Source: Steromphala cineraria (lineage: Eukaryota; Mollusca; Gastropoda; Trochida; Trochidae). Taken from it: DNA of 64,000 bases. Location of the stretch: assembly GCA_916613615.1 (NCBI GenBank), contig OU744721.1, positions 78,063,060 through 78,127,059 on the forward strand. Reading direction: 5' to 3'. The position numbers and the translations under genes were made by a program. Positions 1 to 11,700 of the stretch are shown here, in pieces (position 1 is the stretch's first letter; each line of letters opens with the position of its first letter). The notes beneath the pieces are model-generated. The model was not told where the DNA came from, searched no databases, and saw nothing but the letters and a program-made list of their open reading frames with translations.

Positions 1-66
1 CATACATTATAATTGTTTCCATTGTGGGATCATTGAAGTCCTTTGATACACGTTGAACATGTTTAG

Positions 67-72
67 TTTATT
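67..72 (-). terminator. candidate poly(A) signal of the oxidoreductase gene
   Basis: AATAAA on the minus strand about 325 bases downstream of the oxidoreductase stop codon. It is a plausible 3' end signal, but such hexamers are common in this AT-rich sequence. Confidence 0.35.
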
Positions 73-397
73 GTTATATTCAAAGTTTTCTTTATGCGCT
101 TATACACCTAAGTTTACTGTCATCCAAAAAAGTGTATCTGCTCTATATGTGCTTCAGGTCTATGGGACCAGGGGCCAAGGTTAACCTTAGTGCTATCCTT
201 TAATATTGCACTAAGGCTATCTTAGTGACTTAAGGCAACCTTGGTATTCTGTGCAACTGGGGACTTTGCCACTATCCTAAGAGCATTCAATTTCATCTTA
301 TCTTCGGTTTACAAGGTACATAAGATTTTTACAAGATCAATATTATTAAATATTCCTTTTTGCTACCAACCATCTCTCTAAGTATACCTGACCCATA

Positions 398-2044
398 TCA
401 ATCCCAGTCTATAGGGGAGTACAGTTTGACCCTATCCTGTAGTAGTGACACCTGGTGGTACAGTTGATGAGTGGTCATGTCCTTCATTGCCATCAGGGCA
501 GCAGCAACACCTGCAGCTAGTCCCGAGCTCCATTCCTCCGGGTGCATCCTGCTAGCTGCATTAGCCTGGAAACTCTGGGCCATGGTCTTGCCAGCCACAA
601 GGAGGTTATCAATGTCCTTGTTTGTCAGAGTCCGGTAGGGAATGTAGAAGGGCTTGATCTTGAAGACAATCACATAATGGGGAAAGTTGCAATGGTATAT
701 GCCATGAACGTCAGCATATTTGTAGTCTCCAAGTCCAACTCTGTCTTGATACTTGGTTCCATACTTGCCAGTGAGTTCCTCTGTGAAGTCAGATTTCTTC
801 AGGATGAAGTTCTGTATTCCTATGCTTCTTCTTGTATCCCTGATGTATGGAACCTTAGAGAGTCCAGTTCTGGTTCCAACCGTATCCTCCAAACCAAGAC
901 TTAGATGAGATCGAACATCAGCAGGAGCATGGTTCCTGTAATACCAGTACCACCCATATGCTCTGTCCTCGGCCTTCTTCAATGAGTCCATGTTGATGCC
1001 TCCCTTCCAGTCAGATCTTTGAGCAAGAGTCGCACTTCGGGACAAGAAAAAATATGAGTCTTTGTAGTCATTGCCATCGCCCCAGTTCTGGTTGGAGATG
1101 TCTCCTAGTGAAGCTGCATGGTAAGGTCCAGTCTTGTGGGCACAGCGCCTGTAGGACCAAATCTTGCCCCAGTCATTTCCAAGAGAGAATGATCCACTGG
1201 TTTGTGGAAAAGGTTCATTGGGGACATTGTTTTGATTCATTTTGATGTAGAAGGGGAACACAAATGCCTGCCCACATGTATCCAAGGTTGATGCTGATGT
1301 TTCTGAAGGTGTCTCAACTCCTTGATGGAAGGAAGCCTGACTGAGAACAAGAACATCACCATACTCTGTTGCATCAATAACAATTGGGGAACCACCTTTT
1401 CTACCCTGGAAGGTGATCATTGTTTTCTGGAATCTGTAGCTATCAGAAGTGGAAAACCAGTCTTCTAAAGACTCAGAAAGTCTGTATTTCCATTGGTCAG
1501 TGCCAGGGTTTGGAGATTTCTGCACTGCCAAAACCTTGGATATTCTTCTGACATTGTCACTTTTGTCAGTCTTCTTGATGACAGTATTATAGAATACTTT
1601 CAAATTGCTATAAGAACTGACAGTAAGGTTGATCCATCCATTCAGAAGGTCCAAAGGTTGGTAACATTTCAGACTTACCCAGCAAGAACCAGGATTTCCA
1701 TTACCAAGACTGTCCATCATGGCTCTGAAGTCCTTTGCCATGAACTTTGGATTCCTGTTTAGCGGACCATAATCGACAGCGCTGACAGCTGAACTTGTTA
1801 ACTGTCCTCCCAACCAATCAGTGGGCTCCGTTAGACACACACGAAGGTCATGTGACTCTCTGGCTGCACCAATGGCAGCCGCCAGAGCTGCAGTACTTCC
1901 CCCTGCGATAATGATGTCACATTCTTCTTGAGATATGTTTATGCCAAGGGTAGGATTTGAGAGAAGCAGCCATACACCAAGGAATTTTACTAGATCCATG
2001 GCTCTTGTGTCATTAACTAGGATTTGTCTACCTTTGCTTATCAT
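398..2044 (-). CDS. FAD-dependent oxidoreductase, secreted or luminal, intronless
   Basis: The 548-codon uninterrupted frame encodes a flavoprotein of the FAD-dependent oxidoreductase family (FAD_oxidored type). The substrate is unknown. Near the N-terminus a beta strand leads into a dinucleotide-binding turn, DIIIAGGSTAALAAAIGAA (about residues 43-61). It is followed by EPTDWLGGQLTSSAVSAVD, a signature of this family. The C-terminal part carries NLLVAGKTMAQSFQANAASR and then a Gly/Ala-rich helix, as expected for the second FAD-contacting region. Several Cys and NxS/T sites fit an exported protein. The second Met (codon 16, at 1997-1999) starts a clean signal peptide, MDLVKFLGVWLLL, and has a strong context (GCCATGG), so translation probably starts at 1999 rather than 2044. 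A possible poly(A) signal (AATAAA, minus) lies at 67-72. The gene lies opposite to, and apparently within an intron of, the plus-strand myosin. The lack of introns suggests a retrogene or ancient intron loss. Family call is firm; function is not. Confidence 0.9.
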   Translation of the reverse strand: MISKGRQILVNDTRAMDLVKFLGVWLLLSNPTLGINISQEECDIIIAGGSTAALAAAIGAARESHDLRVCLTEPTDWLGGQLTSSAVSAVDYGPLNRNPKFMAKDFRAMMDSLGNGNPGSCWVSLKCYQPLDLLNGWINLTVSSYSNLKVFYNTVIKKTDKSDNVRRISKVLAVQKSPNPGTDQWKYRLSESLEDWFSTSDSYRFQKTMITFQGRKGGSPIVIDATEYGDVLVLSQASFHQGVETPSETSASTLDTCGQAFVFPFYIKMNQNNVPNEPFPQTSGSFSLGNDWGKIWSYRRCAHKTGPYHAASLGDISNQNWGDGNDYKDSYFFLSRSATLAQRSDWKGGINMDSLKKAEDRAYGWYWYYRNHAPADVRSHLSLGLEDTVGTRTGLSKVPYIRDTRRSIGIQNFILKKSDFTEELTGKYGTKYQDRVGLGDYKYADVHGIYHCNFPHYVIVFKIKPFYIPYRTLTNKDIDNLLVAGKTMAQSFQANAASRMHPEEWSSGLAAGVAAALMAMKDMTTHQLYHQVSLLQDRVKLYSPIDWD

Positions 2045-2591
2045 AAAAGGTCAAGTATGCAGCATACATTTAGAGATAAGATTTGCTTGATCAAATTTGT
2101 CATGATTATACACATTGTAATTTAACCCCAAAACAAGCTTTCTGTTGAATGTAAAATGTATTATGTTTTGATGATTTTTATATATTTTACTTTATAGTAT
2201 TATTCAGCATACATACTCAACATACATTTAATAGATTTAAGATCTTGCCATAATAAGCAACCTAGCACACCATAAGCAGAACAGATATCATGTGATTATG
2301 ATTTTTATTGTTGACAACAGTTATCATGGATTTGACATATATTCTTGAAGACTGAAGGTAACAGAAGTTAATTAAAGCATGTTTTGGTCATGTTTAGAAA
2401 GCATTTCAGGCCAGATTTATAGGATATTCGATATGATCAAAATGTACAAAAGAACTTGTGCAAGACAAGGTCATGTCTTCTTTTAGAGTTTTTGTTTTAC
2501 TCTCACTTTTAAAGGAAAAGAACAAAAAAGCTGAATTCTGCAAATATACCCCCAGCAGCAGATTTAAAACATGCATCTATTTCTCTTACAG
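2045..2591. other. noncoding: upstream of the oxidoreductase and part of a myosin intron
   Basis: AT-rich sequence with no coding potential on either strand. It must contain the oxidoreductase 5'UTR and promoter (minus strand), but no TATA box or initiator stands out. At its right end is a pyrimidine tract and TTCTCTTACAG, the acceptor of the first visible myosin exon. Confidence 0.5.
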
Positions 2592-2755
2592 ACACGTCTA
2601 GGCCCGACCCTGCTATGTGTAAATCCGTTCCAGCACCAACCGGCCCCAGTGAGTCTACAGGACCACCATTGTGTGGGGCACCAGCTACAGGGGCTCGTGC
2701 ACACCGCCCTCTCTCAACACACAGACACCGGGCACTCTCAACTTATTGTCCTCAG
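2592..2755 (+). CDS. myosin exon a (first visible): motor strands before the P-loop
   Basis: TTACAG precedes; CTCAG|GTAGGT follows. 54 codons plus 2 bases, encoding TRLGPTLLCVNPFQ and later HSQLIVL; the split Ser codon is completed by the next exon. An in-frame ATG at 2571 lies in the acceptor region, but the strong acceptor and the missing N-terminal motor make it an unlikely start. Confidence 0.85.
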
Positions 2756-5700
2756 GTAGGTAGTGGGGTGACTGGAACATGAACATTTCAGTTGTGGAAT
2801 AAGAAAATTATGTCATGGGAGGAGTGGACAGAAAAGAGGTTCTTCCATAGAAAAGTCAGGGGGGTTACCCCGGGGATGAACCCTCTAATTACCTGCAAAA
2901 TCTTTTGATAAAAATAAAAAAAGGGGGCATGGATATCCGTATTCCCTTATGACAGTTTGAGAATGAAGACTTGACAGCCATATTAGAAACTATATTGTAA
3001 TGTTGATTTACGAAAATAAAGAAGTTTATCATTAACGGTAATTGTTTCAATTCTTCTCTCCAACTTCGAGATAATTACTTTTAGATGGCTTTACTGATAT
3101 GACTAGAATGACAATTCTTGTTTCTTGTCATCAAGTTTTCACTGATTTTGTACAATGAACTTTTTAAGCAATTAATGATTTTGTATGTTTTCACCTAAAT
3201 TTCTACCCCCAGTGGTGAGAGTGGAAGTGGAAAGACTCACAATGCCCTCCAGATTCTGCGCATCCTGTACGAGAGGGCAGGGGGAGGCTCCAAGTCAGAT
3301 ATGTTCCGACATCTGGGGGCGGCCATGACAGCTCTCAGATCCCTTGGCTCTGCAGAGACTATGTGTAATACTGATAGCACTCGCATTGTGAGTAGAAGAT
3401 TCAGCTTATACATTATTTCAGTATATCTTTGATTAACAGCTAACAATCTTATCCTTATATGAATTTGATCCTTGTATTACCAAGCCTCCCTATTCTTGGA
3501 TTATAATGGAATTCAAATCTTTAAGTGTCAGAGAAGTATGTTCCAATAAATAAATAACCTTTTTGAGAAATATTATATTCATGTTCATTTGAAATCAATT
3601 TGGTTTTTTAGCTCACCTTTACAAAGTAAATGTGAGCTTATGTCATGGCGCTTCGTCCGTCGTCCGTCTGTCTGTCCGTCTGTCCGTCTGTCCGTCCGTA
3701 AACTTTCACGAAAAAGACTACTCCTCCTAAACGAATTCAGATATCATTCTGAAATTGTAGTATGTTATACCCATGGTGATTCCTCACAGAAAGGTAGACG
3801 TTTCAGTTTTGAGAATCCAAGATGGCCGCCATGACAGCCATATTGAATTTTCAATTAGATTTCATGAAAAAGACTACTCCTTCTAAACGAATACAGATAT
3901 CATTCTGAAATTGTAGTATGTTATACCCATGGTGATTCCTCACAGAAAGGTAGACGTTTCAGTTTTGAGAATCCAAGATGGCCGCCATGACAGCCATATT
4001 GAATTTTCAATTAGATTTCATGAAAAAGACTACTCCTTCTAAACGAATACAGATATCATTCTGAAATTGTAGTATGTTATACCCATGGTGATTCCTCACA
4101 GAAAGGTAGACGTTTCAGTTTTGAGAATCCAAGATGGCCGCCATGGCAGCCATATTGAATTTTCAATTAGATTTCCTGAAAAAGACTACTCCTCCTAAAC
4201 GAATCCAGATATCATTCTGAAATTGTAGTATGTTATACCCATGGTGATTCCTCACAGAAAGGTAGACGTTTCAGTTTTGAGAATCCAAGATGGCCGCCAT
4301 GGCAGCCATATTGAATTTTCAATTAGATTTCATGAAAATGACTCCTTCTCCTAAACCAATCTAGATATCATTTTCATATTGTAGTATGTTATACCTATAG
4401 TGATTCCTCCCACAATGGTAGACGTTTCAGTTCTGAGAATCCAAGATGGCCGCAATAGCAGCCATATTGACTTTTCAGCTGCAGATGACACATCATTATT
4501 ACTAAATTTTAAGCTTTCATCAAGTGATCACTCGCACCATATAAATTCTCTAATTTGAACTTACTAATCATAATATTATCTTGAATATGGAATATTTAAG
4601 ATTGTCATGCAAGTTGTTCTATATTTTTAAGTGTTTCTAAAACATTAAGATGAAAGACAAACATAATTAATTAATTTGTTTAAAATATTTATGGCAACTA
4701 GCTGCAAAAACCCAATGACATTAAACATCATGTTGAATTTTAAACAATGGTATCTCCCTTATGTTCCTTTAAATACCACACAAAAGGGGTCAACCAGAGT
4801 TCAGATATTCCTGCTGAGTCAACTATGCATTTCTAATACACATCCCAATACAGGCTGCATCACAGTCTCAGCTGCTAGTCTGTTGCATAATCAACCTGAC
4901 CCAATTGATATAGTAGAGCATTATGCTATATGGCCATGTGTATGCAATAAGAGTTATGGAAATTAGACTTGTATTCTCATGACAGTGAAATGTTCTTTTT
5001 AAGAAAAACAACTTACACAAAATTTGTCAACAATATGCTTTATGTTTAGCAATCTACATGATAAGTTGATGTGGAAAGAGTTATTTTTACATTTTACATG
5101 CTCAGCACACTAGGGTACTTCTCCAAATATACTTACACAAAGCCAAATACACAAATTGCTACACTCTCCTTAAGGATCTGGGGCTAGCAGCCCTGCCTGC
5201 TTGTATAATGCATAGTAATCCTGACCTAATTGATAAATAGAACATAATGGACTTTATGGAAAGTATATAAATTGTCTTTATGAAAAGTATACTTGTATTC
5301 TATAAATAATAATACTTTTTACAAATAACAATTTAAACAAGTCAAGAATCAACTTTTGTGTACAACAATCTGCACGATGAGTTAATATTAACAAGTCAAG
5401 AATGTGCTTTTATGTACAGTAATCTACATGATAAGTTAATAATAGAGGTATTTTGTATCAGGTTCCAGTTCCAATACCATGTGTTTTATAAATACCTGTA
5501 AAAATAAATGATAATTGTATCATGCTGAAGGGGTTCTGGGAACAACATGTCATCATAGAAGTCATTATTTTTCAATTAGATTTCAGGCCAAGTACTACTC
5601 CTACTAAATCAATTAAGATATCATTCTGAAAAGTGAGTATTTTTTTATATATTGATTCCTGACAAAGACGCATTTATTTTATTATCAAGAATCCAAGATG

Positions 5701-8700
5701 GTCAATATGTCAATTATATTGAATTTTCAATTAGATTTCATGAAATTCATTGAAAAGAATACATTTCCTGATCAATCAAATCAATGTCATTATATTTGTA
5801 TCGATACGCTTGTTGTAATATTTATCAACACCATAAATACAGTTACAAAAAAATGTATGAATCATCTTTATCTGCGAACAGCCTGAAGCATGACTGTTTT
5901 AATAAATCTTTTTTAATAAAACATAAAATGATAAAAGTTGTTCACTCCATCAGTGGGTTACATAATTCCTGACACTTCATATATGGCAAATAAAATAGCC
6001 AGTGAGGGATAAATATACATTTTTTAATCATCTATATCTGATTACGCTCTGAACAATGATTATCTAGATAATTATAATGATCATTCAATTCAAACAAATT
6101 CTTTTCAAAAGCATTTAAAATGATTAAATTTGTTCACTCCCAACACTAACTGTAAGGTTTTTTACTCCTTTGTTCCCATGCAATTAATTTATTCCAAATT
6201 GAAAATTTTGGTTAATGAATAACTAATTATCTTTTATTTTGTTTGTCATGCTAATAAAAGATATAATATTCATCTTCAAAACAGCATTCATTGAACAGCT
6301 GTCTGAACAATTCTTTTTTTACAAAGTCTTTCTCACCAATTCTCTCTGTTAGTTAAGATACTTCAATAAACATATTACTGAGTTGACCTCCAGATTATTT
6401 CCATTGCAAACCTCTCTTTTACCCCCACCCCTTCTATCCCCCCCTCCTATCCTTCCAGCCCCACTCCTGCAACTCTCCTCTAAAGGGTATCTGTAATGCA
6501 TATTGAAATGAGGGGAGGACACTCACTATATGGAATAACAGTAACTTACATAAGAGGATAAGTTACATAAGCTACATGCAGGTGCAAGAGGTCATCATAG
6601 GTCATCATTTCTAGTAATTAGCATAAACCCCCATGTTGCTAGCCTATTCTGACCAATCAGATTGCACTAACATATGTCAAGATTTAAGATATTCTGAAAT
6701 CTTCAGTTAGAATTACATGAGACATTGACCTGGACAGTTTACTTTGGCAATTGGACTTATCACTAGCTGAATTTGTGATTTGTGTCAGAGGGATATATTC
6801 CAAATGTTTATGTGCATCATCTGTTTAGTTCTTTGGAAGTTGAGAGTGTGACTAAATGAATACTCCTAAACCAATCTAGATATCATAATGAAATTAATAC
6901 AGATGCCCACATAAAAGTAGCATTTTGAAGATTAAAAAGTCCAAGATGGTCACCAATTTAGCCATAGATATACAAAAAAGTTATACAAAAACCTACTGCT
7001 TGTTAACAAATCATGATTATATCATTCTTGTATTAATGTTTGTTCAAGCTCTAGTGGTTTCCAACAGAAGAATAGCATTTTAAAAGATAAAAAAATCATG
7101 ATGGCAGCCATAATCAATTATATAAAAGATGGTTACATGTATAATTAAACCATTTTACCACATCATTCATTTTAAGGTGAGCTTCTGTACCCTCGGTACT
7201 TTTATTTTTTCTGATTCTATATGTGCAAGATAAATGGCTCACATATTTTCTATGAATATTGCTTAACTGTGTAATGGAGAATATATATTAACCCCAGATA
7301 TAATGTTGTTTATTCCAGGGTATGTATATTGAGAACCTGACGTCAGACTGTGTTATTTACCGCACCAAGATACATGGACTCTTTGTTGATCAGGTAGGCT
7401 GTAGTTTGATGTTACATGATATAATATCTAGAGCAGGATTTAACATTCATAATACTGTCACACAATATTTCTATGTCTTTTTTAGTTCAGTGTTTTTCTG
7501 ATTTGTAACTATTAAAACTCTAATAATGAAACCCAGTGTTAATAAAAGCAACAATAAGAAATAGTTATGTTGTGTCTAGGGCCGAGTAACATACATACCA
7601 CGAGGAGAGAAGAATTACCACATCTTCTACCAGATGCTGGCTGGCTTGTCTGATGAAGAGAGAGGTAAATACAGCATAAATACAACTATTAAAAGGTAGA
7701 TGAATTTCTAAATTCATAGTTTCTTTTATTCATAATGAAAGGTCAACTATTTACATACAGGTATACTTATTACTCTGTAAGAACATATTGCCATGAATTC
7801 ATCAGCAAGAAATTTGGAAGTATTTTATGGAAGCTTCAATAACTTTTTGGGTTAGATGGGGATATTACACACTCACTGCGATTGAATGTGCCATTTTCCT
7901 AGCATTTTGTCATTTAGGGATATATCTATCTGTTAGGATTTCGCAATCAACTGATTACGTTTTTCAACATGTGCCTCATCTCATGCACATAATATCCAGC
8001 AAATGAAGTAAAATCTAACACTTTGGCAGTGGCTGGATGAGAGAACTGTTGATCATCAATATGCTATAGTTTAAAATCTAGTTGGATATGAGAAAACACT
8101 GATAAGACACTGACAGGGGATTTTAGGATTAAGATTTCAGATTTCATGAACTGATATAGTCTTACACTCAGACTGTTCATATTAATTTGACCCAACAAAA
8201 CCTCTATTTCCAATTCTCCGAGGCTCTTTTCTTATATTAATAAAATAGATGTTTTTTGAGAATTATTATTTTTCAGAGACTGAACATAAGTATATATAAA
8301 GAGGCACATTTTGAGTTTTCCATCACGATTTCAGTGAAGCTTCACCTACGAGGGTACTCCCTGCACAATCTACGCTACCTGAGCAGTGGCAGTCTGCAGC
8401 AGAACCTGAACGATGACATGCACAAGTTTGATGTCTGGAAGGTGAGGAATATCACCTGTTTTCTTAATAAATATATTTTTGCATACTTATAAGCACCAGT
8501 TGTCCTTTCGTAAAAAGGTTAATGCATTTTACAAAAGTTAATAAACACGGACATCTTTAACATCTTAATATCTCATATCTCAGACAGACATCATTATTGC
8601 AAAAATCATGTTTTCAAATAAAGAAAAAAGGCGTTGTTTTATGTTCTTCATCGATGGACTAAGATATTTGAAAATTTAAACTGTATCATTTCACTCCCAG

Positions 8701-11700
8701 AGTTCCCTGTCAGTGCTTGGTATTCCGGTGATGGACATTCTCAGAGTGCTGGCAGCCATCTTGTTGCTAGGCAACATGGAGTTTGTGGAGAGTGCAAATA
8801 TGGACCTAGAAGTTGTTGGAAATGATGGTAAACATAGCTGACTTCTTATTTAAAAAACATTTAATATTCATATACCGGGGTAATGCTTTTTTCGCAATTA
8901 AAAAGTTGTCCATTGATTATGCTTTCACAAAATGCTTTTGTATTCTCATATGAAAAAAAGAGAGAATGTTTTAGCTATTCAGAACTGACAAGAAAAGTAA
9001 TCAAAACATACTAATGACTTTCACTTTTCAAGGGTAGTTATATCACAGGAACCCGATATCGTAAATAAAATGTAGGTAAAACGTGGGTAAGAAAGATCCG
9101 TTCCTATATGTATATAGAGTAATATGCTGTGTATATACATTCCACCAGAAATCAAGTCTGTGGCGGCTCTGCTGGGTCTATCAGGTGTGTCCCTGTATAG
9201 AGGCTTTACGACCCGGACACGTCACGTGCACGGTCACGTGTCTCGCACCATCACAGACGCTGACACTGTGAGTTGCAAACAGAATTCTAACTTCTACATT
9301 GTGACATTGTTCATCTGTGCACTTACTAATTTTGGAGTGCATTCATTGTTTCGATTTGAGATTTTGTCATACATGTATGTGCAACAGGTCATTGAAAGAT
9401 GACCGATTGATCTGCGAGTTAAAAATCCATAGGTTTCAATCCCAATATTTATCCCTGTTCTAGTTCCATCCCTTTCCTTCTCTACAAAGGTTATCAAATT
9501 GAGAATGCTACATGAAGGTAGTCAAACAACAAGTGGGGGTATGTAAGCTGTGCTCACTATAGCCTTGTAATTCTTCCACCAGGCTAACGCTACGAGGGAT
9601 GGACTAGCGAGGGCACTGTACTGTCGGACGGTGTGGACGGTCCTGAAGAGGGTGAACAGCTTGAGACGGCAGGTGTCCAACCTGGCTCAGAGCACGGAGA
9701 GTCTTGAGTCCAAGGGCAGTCGCAGTAGTGCACAGTACAGTGAGTCCAGTAGTTTCTATTTGTAGTTATTTGTGAGATGTAAGCAATTATTGTCTATAAA
9801 CTTGTATTGTTTATAGATCTAACATTATTAGACAAATGTTATAAAAATAAGTTAATTTTATCATTGCACGTGCTACAAAGTAAGATCCAGCGATTGTAAT
9901 CCCATGAAAATATCCTCTAGTGTGATTAAGCATCTCTTATAAAGAATATCCATATTTTATGGAAATAATCATGACTGTATTATTTGTTGTAAATATTATC
10001 TAATGTTTTTCAGGTCACCGCCCGGACATTCTGACCACAAACCCAGGAGAGTCTACGTCAAGTATCCAACATGGCCGCAAGTTCTCAGATGGTTTTGTTG
10101 GTGTCATGGACTTGTTTGGCTTTGAACTTGCAGAGGTGAGTACTTTCATTATACCCTTTTATAAGTTATGGGTTTGATTTGACAGTTGTTTTGTTAAGAT
10201 GTCTTATTAGGGCTTGAGGGCATCTGGTCCTGTAATGTAGGCTGGGCACATGCTGTGTATACCTAGAGGATAAATCAGATGAAGTTCAGTAATACTAATG
10301 ATAAAGTTAACTGAAAGTGATTTTGCATATTAAGGATATTGCCTTGACCAAAACTGAAACATGAGTCTTGAGATTTGAAATATTGAATTATGAATATATA
10401 TATACCTTTCCTGAGCATTATCACCTTATACATGTATATTCAAAGAGCAACTTCAGCCATGCCCTCTCCCATCTTTCTTTTAAATGTAAAAGTAATAAAG
10501 CGTACATGTATACTCCCTTATAGGTGAACCAGCTTGAGCAGCTGTGTATCAACCTGTGTGCGGAGGCCATGCAGAACTTCTACAACACCCACATGTTCCG
10601 CAGCCCCCTAGAGGCTCTACATGAGGAGGGCATACAGCCGGAGATTGATATCATACACTTCAACAACATGCCTGTCATTGAACTCTTGTCTTCACCTGTA
10701 AGTAGCACTTGTTGATAACGCATCATTAGTGCCAAAAGTGACTGTACTAAATTCATATGGTATATTACTTATTTGTGACTGCCCAACCTTATATTCTTTG
10801 AAACAGAAGTATCGCGAAAAAAGTAAAGCATATGTTGTCAATTTTAAGATATGAAACTTATATATTTCGCTGATACAAGTGAGACTATGTTGTCAGGGTA
10901 ACGGTATCCTGAGCCTGGTGGACACACAGACAGACCAGCCGCGCAGCACGGTGGACAGTCTGGTACAGGAGGTGAAGGCTCACCACACCGTCAACAACTA
11001 GTGAGTTCATAAAAATACTTAGCTTTTTATATTTGTCATCAAAAAAAACCTTTTTCATTAAATGAAATGTTTTTGACTGTAGCAGGATGCATTTTATCAT
11101 TATATTATTCTATCAGCACAAAGTTAAAGAATTAGCCAAATGACAGTGATAAGTGTGATAAAAAAAAAATTATTCTAAGGGCAAATCCAACCCAAACGAA
11201 AATCTTCTATACACCCCTGCAATTGTAAGCTTAATTCAGAAGCTTGCTTGCTCTCAGTCCATTCATCTTGATTTCTGTGTTGTTTTTCAGCTTTTTTGAA
11301 CCACTACCAAAAGTAGACCACTATTTTGGTATTCGACACTTCTCAGGACGAGTTGTCTACGATGCTCGGAACTTTCTAGCGACCAATCAAGACCAACTGC
11401 CTGATGACATCGTCAGTGTCTTCTCTAAGCAGAACTGTAACTTTGGGTTCGCCTCTCACCTGTTCGCACATGAAGTCAAGGCTATGAGTGGTAAGAGACT
11501 TGGTTTGTTGTATAGAAATCTTTTACCAAAGGAATTGTCTTAGATAGCAGTGTCGTGAGAACTGGGTTTTCGTCTTGACAGAGTGATGTTTTGTATTGTA
11601 TTGTGTTCTATTGTAATGTATTGTATTGCATTGCATTGCATTGCATTGCATTGTATTATATCGTTTCGTATTGTAGTGCAATATATTGCATTGCATTGCA

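Larger units (their letters stand above)
3607..7184. mobile_element. composite inverted-end element filling most of a myosin intron
   Basis: The left edge reads TTTAGCTCACCTT and the right edge AAGGTGAGCTT (7174-7184), inverted copies of each other. Just inside the left end is a small hairpin (AGCTCAC at 3610, GTGAGCT at 3632), then a GTCCGTC/GTCTGTC microsatellite (3654-3700) and the 156-bp tandem array. Further diverged copies of the array unit lie at about 5570-5750, 6858-7000 and 7000-7135, so the whole interval appears to be one element. No transposase frame is present. It could instead be two insertions sharing a family; the target-site duplication was not resolved. Confidence 0.6.

Noticed and set aside
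3706..4490. Regular repeats that might suggest a CRISPR array
   Set aside because: The whole 156-bp unit repeats with no unique spacers, and the genome is animal.
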